A stretch of 11,757 bases of DNA from an uncultured Roseburia sp. (GTDB lineage: Bacteria > Bacillota > Clostridia > Lachnospirales > Lachnospiraceae). Shown piece after piece: positions 6,604-11,757 of the stretch (positions within the stretch are counted from its first letter, which is position 1; the number at the start of each line of letters is the position of its first letter). Position numbers and translations under genes: made by a program. The notes under the pieces were generated by a model. It did not search any database. It worked only from the letters and a program-made list of their open reading frames with translations, and was not told where the DNA came from. The DNA lies in assembly GCA_946055175.1 (NCBI GenBank), contig CAMGET010000013.1, positions 1-11,757 of the forward strand. The letters run 5' to 3'.

Positions 6604-8343
6604 ATGGGAAAAAGAGTGAAAAGAACATTTAAACAGGAACTGCTAACCAGTATGATTGCGGTATCCGTTCTTCCGCTGGCAGTTTGCAGTCTTTTTTTGA
6701 TTCAACTGTTTCAATTGAAAATTTCAAAAGACTATCAGGTAAGAGATATGGAACTTGCGGAGGAAGTAAACAGCCGCATGGAACAGCTTTTCTCGGAGTT
6801 TTCCGTGCTCGCGGATGAAATCTGTGAGGATGACGATATTGCAGAAGCACTGAGAAATTCGGATTTTACAAATTCTGATGAGATATATCGAACCCTCTAT
6901 AGAAAAACCAAAGAGTTAAGGGATGATGCATGGTTTGAACTATACAGTATGGACGGGACATGCCAATATTCCACCGGAACGGGAACCTATCAGAAGAAAC
7001 TGGAGCCTTATTGGGGAATTCTTAGAAAAGCGTCAGAAGAAGCAGAAAAGTTTGTGGTTCAAAGAGCAGATGAACCATCCGGCAATGCGGTATTACAGGC
7101 AGCAAAACTGGTTAAGGATGAACAAGGGGCAGTCGGATTTTTCGTCATTAATATGGGAACGGATGAGTTTGAAAATGTATTGAAGGGTACTTACGGTGGA
7201 CAGGATGGTATCTGTATTCTGGACGGATTTATGGAAACAGTTTTTCATGCGGGAAGTACCGCAGAGGAAGACCCGGGAGCGGCACTTAGAGAAAGACTGC
7301 TTCAAAACGAACCCATTCAGTCGGATTACAAGGGTAATAGTGTATATTTAGATAAAATGGAAGGAATCGGCTTATATATCATCCTGCTGAGACCACATAT
7401 TTTTACAGAGGAAACTGTAAATTCCATGTATACAGTTCTTTTTATTATGATTGCAGTGATACTGGTGCTGTGTGTATGCCTGGGATACAATCTGAGCAAC
7501 CGGCTATCCAGACCGATTAAGGTATTAAATCAAACCATGCATGAAGTGCAGATGGGCAATCTGGATGCACGAATGAAGGAGGACTGGCCTACCACGGAGT
7601 TTGCGGAGATGTCCGGAAACTTTAACTACATGACTGCAGATTTGAAAAAGAATATGGAAAAAGAAGTGGAACAGCAAAAACAGCTGAATGAAATACAGAT
7701 AGCTATGATGCAGGCGCAGTTAAATCCTCATTTTTTATACAATACGTTAGATACGGTGAAATGGGTGGCAAAAGCAAATCATGTACCGGAGATTGTAACG
7801 TTGGTGTCTAAACTGGCGAAAATACTGAGAGCGGCAATTTCCAAAAAGCAGTTTACAACTCTTCGGGAAGAGATGGAACTGGTAGAAAGCTATGCCCAAA
7901 TACAGCGGATACGCTTTAACGGAAGATTTGAATGCATCTGTACATATGATGAGAAATTGGCAGATTGCGAGTTGCCCAAGCTGGTGATTCAGCCTATAGT
8001 GGAGAATGCGGTGATTCATGGGCTTTCGGAGTGCGAGGACGGCCATATCTGTGTGGATGCTTATACCGGAGGGACAGACGAGGCTCCGACACTGGTGGTA
8101 GAGGTTAGAGATGACGGCTGCGGTATCGGACAGGAGGTCATTGACAGGCTAAATAATGGCGGTTTGCAGGCACCAACAGGGCATATCGGGTTGGGAAATG
8201 TAGACAAAATTATTCGATTACATTATGGGGAAGCTTATGGCGTAAAAATAAGTAAGCCGGACCAGGGCGGTTCACTTGTTACCCTGACATTTCCTTTGAG
8301 AAAGGAGAAAACAACAGATGCTAAAGATTCTGGTGGTAGATGA
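6604..8343 (+). CDS. YesM/LytS-type sensor histidine kinase
   Basis: This 579-residue kinase has a first membrane helix (about 14-37), a large extracellular sensor region (about 38-273), a second helix (about 275-296), a HAMP linker (about 297-350) and a coiled coil (350-370). The His_kinase-type core follows: QLNPHFLYN with phosphoacceptor His376, then an ATPase domain with N-box Asn468 (PIVENAVIHG), DDGCGIG (503-509) and GHIGLGNV (526-533). This class pairs with AraC-type regulators. The start at 6604 has AGG (6593-6595) 8 nt upstream; an in-frame ATG at 6529 lies inside the binding-protein gene and is rejected. Its stop overlaps the regulator gene by 26 nt, so the two are coupled. The sensor region may bind ligand itself or contact the upstream lipoprotein; the sequence does not decide this. 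Confidence 0.93.
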   Translation: MGKRVKRTFKQELLTSMIAVSVLPLAVCSLFLIQLFQLKISKDYQVRDMELAEEVNSRMEQLFSEFSVLADEICEDDDIAEALRNSDFTNSDEIYRTLYRKTKELRDDAWFELYSMDGTCQYSTGTGTYQKKLEPYWGILRKASEEAEKFVVQRADEPSGNAVLQAAKLVKDEQGAVGFFVINMGTDEFENVLKGTYGGQDGICILDGFMETVFHAGSTAEEDPGAALRERLLQNEPIQSDYKGNSVYLDKMEGIGLYIILLRPHIFTEETVNSMYTVLFIMIAVILVLCVCLGYNLSNRLSRPIKVLNQTMHEVQMGNLDARMKEDWPTTEFAEMSGNFNYMTADLKKNMEKEVEQQKQLNEIQIAMMQAQLNPHFLYNTLDTVKWVAKANHVPEIVTLVSKLAKILRAAISKKQFTTLREEMELVESYAQIQRIRFNGRFECICTYDEKLADCELPKLVIQPIVENAVIHGLSECEDGHICVDAYTGGTDEAPTLVVEVRDDGCGIGQEVIDRLNNGGLQAPTGHIGLGNVDKIIRLHYGEAYGVKISKPDQGGSLVTLTFPLRKEKTTDAKDSGGR

Positions 8344-9082
8344 TGAGATGTTTGTAAGACGCGGTATCGTTATGGAAACAGACTGGGCGGCCATGGATTG
8401 CGCAGTAGTAGCTGAAGCGTCTAACGGAGAGGAAGCTCTTAAGATGGTGCATAAATTCCATCCGGATTTGATTATCAGTGATATCCGAATGCCACGCATG
8501 GATGGCATTGAGTTGCTTAAAACCCTGCGACAGGAAGAAAATGAGGTGCATGTTATTTTTCTGACCGCATACAGCGAGTTTGAATACGCAAAACAGGCGC
8601 TGCGCTATTATGCTTTTGATTACCTGCTGAAACCTTTTGAGGATGGTGAACTGGAAGCTTGTGTGTTAAGGGCAAAGAAGGAGATTGAGGAGCAGCGGGA
8701 CAGTCAAAAAAATAGAGAACAACAGACGGTTCTTTCCGTATCGGATGAGCCGGGTGACAAGAGCAGGTATATCAGAGAAGCACTTGGTTATATAGCACAG
8801 CATTACGGGGATAGCGATATCAGCATAGCAGCCATCTCTGACGCAGTGGGTGTCAGTGAAGGGCACCTGAGTCATTTGTTTAAAAAAGAGACAAATTATA
8901 CTGTGGCGGCTTACATCACAAGATACCGGATGCGTGCGGCAATGAAGCTGTTAGAGGATTGCAGAAACCGTGTCAGCGAGGTGGCAGAGCAGGTAGGATA
9001 TAAAGATATCACTTACTTTTCCAGTACCTTTAAAAAAATAGTAGGAATGACACCGTCTGAGTATCAGAATCGGATAAAATAA
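8318..9082 (+). CDS. YesN-type response regulator, receiver plus AraC DNA-binding domain
   Basis: This 254-residue regulator has an N-terminal receiver with acidic residues Asp8/Asp9, phosphoacceptor Asp55 (IISDIRMPRMDG), Thr83 (FLTAYSEFEYAKQAL) and Lys105 (LLKPF). A linker of roughly 25 residues leads to an AraC-family double helix-turn-helix domain (about 151-254): LSHLFKKETNYTVAAYITRYRM, then VAEQVGYKDITYFSSTFKK and the end motif GMTPSEYQNR. It should accept phosphate from the upstream kinase and bind DNA as an activator. AAAGGAG (8301-8307) lies inside the kinase gene, 10 nt before the ATG. The natural target is the transport operon starting 100 bp after the terminator. The predicted promoter there has a weak -35, as activator-dependent promoters often do. 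Confidence 0.93.
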   Translation: MLKILVVDDEMFVRRGIVMETDWAAMDCAVVAEASNGEEALKMVHKFHPDLIISDIRMPRMDGIELLKTLRQEENEVHVIFLTAYSEFEYAKQALRYYAFDYLLKPFEDGELEACVLRAKKEIEEQRDSQKNREQQTVLSVSDEPGDKSRYIREALGYIAQHYGDSDISIAAISDAVGVSEGHLSHLFKKETNYTVAAYITRYRMRAAMKLLEDCRNRVSEVAEQVGYKDITYFSSTFKKIVGMTPSEYQNRIK

Positions 9083-9117
9083 TAGAAGAAAATTGTATAT
9101 ATTACACACAAAACATG

Positions 9118-9157
9118 AAAATCCTGTTGTTCTTTTGTCAAGAATAACAGGATTTTT
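9118..9157 (+). terminator. Long intrinsic terminator after the response regulator
   Basis: Positions 9118-9134 pair with 9140-9156 in a 17-bp stem with one G-T (G-U) wobble, around a TTGTC loop. The outer base pairs are A on the left and T on the right, with a T run to 9157, so it could act in both directions. It begins about 35 nt after the regulator stop and separates the sensory and transport operons. Confidence 0.85.
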
Positions 9158-9180
9158 AAAATGATAACAGTTTTGTCGAG

Positions 9181-9209
9181 TTCAAAATACCGATAAGCGA
9201 AGATATAAT
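9181..9209 (+). promoter_or_regulatory. Promoter of the transport operon
   Basis: A perfect TATAAT lies at 9204-9209. The best -35 at 17-nt spacing is TTCAAA (9181-9186, 4 of 6). There is no extended -10. Predicted start is near 9216, leaving a leader of about 43 nt. The weak -35 is compatible with activation by the AraC-type regulator encoded just upstream. A short echo, AAAAT-GATAA at 9158-9167 and AAAAT-ACC-GATAA at 9184-9196, could be a pair of regulator contact sites but is weak evidence. Confidence 0.6.
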
Positions 9210-9210
9210 A

Positions 9211-9229
9211 TTCTTACAAGGTGTAAGAA
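9211..9229 (+). repeat. Perfect 8+8 palindrome at the predicted transcription start
   Basis: TTCTTACA (9211-9218) and TGTAAGAA (9222-9229) are exact reverse complements around a 3-nt AGG centre. It spans about -5 to +14 relative to the predicted start, the position of a repressor operator. As RNA it would put a small hairpin near the 5' end of the transport mRNA, which could also stabilise it. No T tract follows, so it is not a terminator. Confidence 0.7.
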
Positions 9230-9258
9230 ATACACAAACAATTCAAGGAGGGTAAATT

Positions 9259-10677
9259 ATGAAGAAAAAATTAGTAGCACTTATGTTAGCAGGTGCGATG
9301 CTCGTGATGTCATTTTCGGGGTGTGGCAAAAACGAGTCACCGTCATCATCTGATTCTGCTCCGGCAGTGACGGAAAACCAGACAAGCGATGTCGCAAAAA
9401 CTGACGAAGCAGCTAAGGAAGATGAGAATCTTTCCGAAATCGAGAAAATCATCAAAGAAGCAGAAGGAATGACGTTAGAGGAACTGGCAAAAAAAGCAAT
9501 TGAGGAATCCAACGGAAAAACCTTCTATGGTGTAGGAAACTCAAGCCGAGGCAAGACAGCACTTCCTCTTTTCATTGAGTACTTGCAGACCATCGATTCA
9601 AATTACACCATGGAATATGAATGGCAGCAGCCGAAAAACAACAAGATTTTTGAGCAGTTGACAGCAGATTCCCTGAAGGAAACAGGTACTTTTGCTATGA
9701 CACTGATTCAGGATGGTAACCAGATTGAATCCAAGATGGTTCAGCCGGGCATTTTGAAAACATTTGTTCCAAAAGAATGGGCAGAGGCAAACGGAACAAC
9801 ACCGGATGCATTTGAAGGATTCCTGCCACTGCAGACTTTGAACAAAGTATTTATGTACAACTGCACAGGAAGCGCAACTTATGATAACTGCTGGGATTTC
9901 GTAGCAGAAGGAAATCATGCTCTGTATATGGATATCGATTCTGAAATCGTAGGAAAGAACTTCTTATACATGTTAACAGCAGACAAATATGCTGCATGGT
10001 TAAGAGAAGCTTATGAAGCGTTAGATGATGCCGATAAAGCATACTTTAAACCTGTAATCGAAGAAATGAAGTCAGATGCAGAAGATTTAGGACTTGGCGC
10101 AGACGGCGCATACGCTTTGGCATGGATTAAACTTTGGGTAGAAAGCTATAATGCACAGACAGATGATGGACCTATCTGTAATACCTTAGTAACGGATTCC
10201 GCAACCGATCAGAACGGCTTACTGGTTTACTCTAAACTGCGTTCTGTAGAAGAATCTGCTGGTGTATCATTAAATAATATTAAAGTAGCAGCTTATGAAG
10301 ACGGATATACCGGTATTGGCGGTTATGGATATTGCCACTACCTGTTCCTGACAAATAACAGCCCACTTCCATGGACAGCATGTGCATTCATTGCATTCAT
10401 GACCTGTACCGAAGAAGGCTTCAGCGCATGGGGCAAAGATATGGGTGGTTATTCCTCTAATCCGAATGTAGCAACAGCTATTGAAACAACTTATCAGCAC
10501 AGCAAAGGCGGCTACAACGAAGCGGGCGAAAATGTATTTGAGTGCAAGAATGACCGTGGCTATACTTGGTGGACTACAGATGGAAAACTTGTTCTGGAAG
10601 ATCCGGAATATTGTGCATCAGTAGCATTCACCGTAGGAAGCTGGATTGAACTTTTGACAAAATACAGTGCTCAATAA
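9259..10677 (+). CDS. Large solute-binding lipoprotein of an ABC importer
   Basis: This 472-residue protein starts with a clear lipoprotein signal peptide (MKKKL, hydrophobic 5-18, lipobox FSGC, lipidated Cys22). A Ser/Asp/Glu/Ala-rich linker (about 25-60) follows, then a large extracellular domain. A binding-protein reading is supported by the lipoprotein linker, strand-like YGVGNSSRGKTALPLF near 90-105, and its place directly ahead of a permease gene. I do not recognise the specific family or substrate. It is aromatic-rich (EYEWQQP, WTACAF, GYTWWTTD) and carries eight cysteines besides Cys22 (202, 211, 307, 359, 375, 383, 429, 452), unusual for a lipoprotein of this group. AGGAGG (9246-9251) is a near-ideal site 7 nt before the ATG, so high expression is expected. 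The hairpin at 10691-10730 follows before the permease. Confidence 0.78.
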   Translation: MKKKLVALMLAGAMLVMSFSGCGKNESPSSSDSAPAVTENQTSDVAKTDEAAKEDENLSEIEKIIKEAEGMTLEELAKKAIEESNGKTFYGVGNSSRGKTALPLFIEYLQTIDSNYTMEYEWQQPKNNKIFEQLTADSLKETGTFAMTLIQDGNQIESKMVQPGILKTFVPKEWAEANGTTPDAFEGFLPLQTLNKVFMYNCTGSATYDNCWDFVAEGNHALYMDIDSEIVGKNFLYMLTADKYAAWLREAYEALDDADKAYFKPVIEEMKSDAEDLGLGADGAYALAWIKLWVESYNAQTDDGPICNTLVTDSATDQNGLLVYSKLRSVEESAGVSLNNIKVAAYEDGYTGIGGYGYCHYLFLTNNSPLPWTACAFIAFMTCTEEGFSAWGKDMGGYSSNPNVATAIETTYQHSKGGYNEAGENVFECKNDRGYTWWTTDGKLVLEDPEYCASVAFTVGSWIELLTKYSAQ

Positions 10678-10690
10678 CGGCGACTGTCAG

Positions 10691-10730
10691 GTGGGGTGTC
10701 GTACATAAAATGTGCGGCACCTCACTTTTT
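10691..10730 (+). terminator. Attenuator-type hairpin between binding protein and permease
   Basis: Positions 10691-10706 pair with 10710-10725 without bulges in a 16-bp stem (three G-T (G-U) wobbles) around an AAA loop, followed by five T residues at 10726-10730. It sits 13 nt after the binding-protein stop and 17 nt before the permease ATG, with no promoter seen between. This placement usually reduces downstream transcription, so more binding protein than permease is made. It could also stabilise the upstream mRNA. Confidence 0.8.
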
Positions 10731-10747
10731 AAGGAAAGGAGTGGCTT

Positions 10748-11757
10748 ATGAACAGTAAGCATATTGCAAATAAGGTAAAAACATACCTTTCCAAACCACA
10801 GAATATCATCCTTCTGTTGTTCGGTATTGTTCTTACTTTCTCAACGGTAGCTCCTATTGTGGCTATTGTGAAGGATACCCTGATTATTCATCCGGGTACC
10901 ATTGATGCCCATCTGACCGGAAAATCTTCCGGATATACGGTGGTTAACTATGTGGATCTTTTTACCAGCAGACTGGCAATGACAAATCTTTGGAAACCTT
11001 TGTGGAATACACTGTTTCTTGCAGTATTAACCTGTACGATTTCCATTTTGTATGGCGGATTTTTTGCATTTCTGGTAACAAGAACAAATTTAAAATTTAA
11101 AAAGTATTTAAGCTCTATTTTTATTTTCCCATATATCATGCCACAGTGGACGCTGGCTGTTGTATGGCAGAACGTATTTAACAGTAATGCTGTTGTGGGG
11201 ACAGCAAATGGTCTTTTGGCGTCTTTGTTTGGAATCGAGATGCCTAAGTGGTGGTGCCAGGGACTGTTTCCGAGTTCTATTGTGTTGGGATTACATTATG
11301 CTCCTTTTGCCTACATATTAATTGATGGCATTTTCCGGAATATGGATCCAAATCTGGAGGAGGAAGCAACAATTCTGGATACTCCGAAATGGAAGACGAT
11401 GTTTCGTATTACACTTCCAATGATAAAACCGGCGATTCTTTCCACCATACTGTTGGTATTCGGAAGTGCTATGGGAAGCTATCCGGTTCCACACTATTTG
11501 GGACTGACAACACTTTCAACCAAATATATCTCCTTGAACTCTAAGTACACAGGAGAAGCCAGCATTCTGGCAATTATTATGATGATTTTCGGCGTGGCAA
11601 TTCTCACCATGAATCAGGTGAGCTTAAAGAGCCGGAAAAATTACACGACAGTTACCGGAAAATCAGGTCAGTTGTCGAAAATAAACTTAGGAAAAGTCGG
11701 TAAATATGTAATTGCCATTGTAATGGTAATACTGACCTTCTTCACCAGTATCTTCCC
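10748..11757 (+). CDS. ABC transporter permease, probable two-module (FbpB/AfuB-like), partial
   Basis: The 336 visible codons run open to the right edge. AAAGGAG (10735-10741) is 6 nt before the ATG. The protein begins with a short cytoplasmic stretch, a first membrane helix near 19-41, an extracellular loop of about 45 residues, and further helices near 88-110, 123-141 and 175-195. The cytoplasmic EAA loop follows (204-224, LEEEATILDTPKWKTMFRITLP): the final LP and the Trp/Phe spacing fit binding-protein-dependent permeases, but the usual Gly is Asp211. Two more helices (about 228-248, 272-290) end the first module. After a polar linker (292-316) a fresh helix begins at 320, which suggests a second permease module as in FbpB/AfuB/PotB-type fused proteins. 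The ATPase gene must lie beyond the window. Confidence 0.85.
   Translation, partial: MNSKHIANKVKTYLSKPQNIILLLFGIVLTFSTVAPIVAIVKDTLIIHPGTIDAHLTGKSSGYTVVNYVDLFTSRLAMTNLWKPLWNTLFLAVLTCTISILYGGFFAFLVTRTNLKFKKYLSSIFIFPYIMPQWTLAVVWQNVFNSNAVVGTANGLLASLFGIEMPKWWCQGLFPSSIVLGLHYAPFAYILIDGIFRNMDPNLEEEATILDTPKWKTMFRITLPMIKPAILSTILLVFGSAMGSYPVPHYLGLTTLSTKYISLNSKYTGEASILAIIMMIFGVAILTMNQVSLKSRKNYTTVTGKSGQLSKINLGKVGKYVIAIVMVILTFFTSIF

Noticed and set aside
9094..9106. TGTA-TATAT-TACA inverted repeat just after the regulator gene
   Set aside because: It is short and AT-rich with outward half-sites, of a kind expected by chance in an AT-rich gap, and lies upstream of a terminator.
9173..9178. TTGTCG as the -35 of the transport promoter
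   Set aside because: It would be 25 nt from the TATAAT, too far for a sigma-A promoter; TTCAAA at 9181-9186 gives 17 nt.
9211..9229. Identification of the palindrome as a CopY, Rex or Fur box
   Set aside because: The arms resemble TACA/TGTA operators, but CopY uses a 2-nt centre and here it is 3, and Rex and Fur consensus bases do not fit. No regulator can be named.
1..11757. Mobile element, CRISPR or defence system
   Set aside because: No transposase, integrase, terminal inverted repeats, direct-repeat arrays or nuclease-type genes were seen; all genes fit ordinary chromosomal functions.

Overview
The window reads like a chromosomal stretch of a low-to-moderate GC Gram-positive clostridium, most likely a Lachnospiraceae member. 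The support is the strong AGGAGG-type ribosome binding sites, lipoprotein signal peptides in place of periplasmic ones, an LtaS-type lipoteichoic acid synthase homologue, a YesM/YesN-type two-component pair and clostridial-style HD-GYP architecture. The genus cannot be fixed from sequence alone. No rRNA, tRNA, IS element, phage gene or CRISPR array was seen.

Layout. (1) Positions 1-557, minus strand: the 5' part of a gene for a protein with a FliD C-terminal-like stretch. Its upstream region carries a good match to a sigma-D/FliA (flagellar) promoter, so it probably belongs to the motility regulon. (2) Positions 626-5535, plus strand: a compact operon from an extended -10 promoter to a strong intrinsic terminator. 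It encodes a short NfeD-like membrane protein, a D-2-hydroxyacid dehydrogenase, an LtaS-family membrane phosphoglycerol transferase/sulfatase, and an HD-GYP c-di-GMP phosphodiesterase with a C-terminal receiver domain. (3) Positions 5517-9157, plus strand: a sensory operon encoding an AfuA/PgtC/FbpA-like solute-binding lipoprotein, a YesM/LytS-like histidine kinase and an AraC-type response regulator. Its predicted promoter lies inside the terminator of the previous operon, and it ends in a long hairpin terminator. (4) Positions 9181 to the right edge, plus strand: a transport operon encoding a second, much larger solute-binding lipoprotein and then, after a terminator-like hairpin, a two-module ABC permease cut by the window edge. 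A perfect 8+8 palindrome sits at the predicted transcription start.

How the parts probably work together. The first binding lipoprotein, the sensor kinase and the AraC regulator resemble the PgtC-PgtB-PgtA logic of Salmonella: a binding protein reports an extracellular solute to the kinase, and the regulator switches on the adjacent transporter. The binding protein lacks the tandem tyrosines expected of a ferric-ion binder, so an organic anion such as a phosphorylated sugar or phosphoglycerate is a better guess than iron. The substrate remains inference. The second and third blocks share no obvious function beyond their closely packed boundary.
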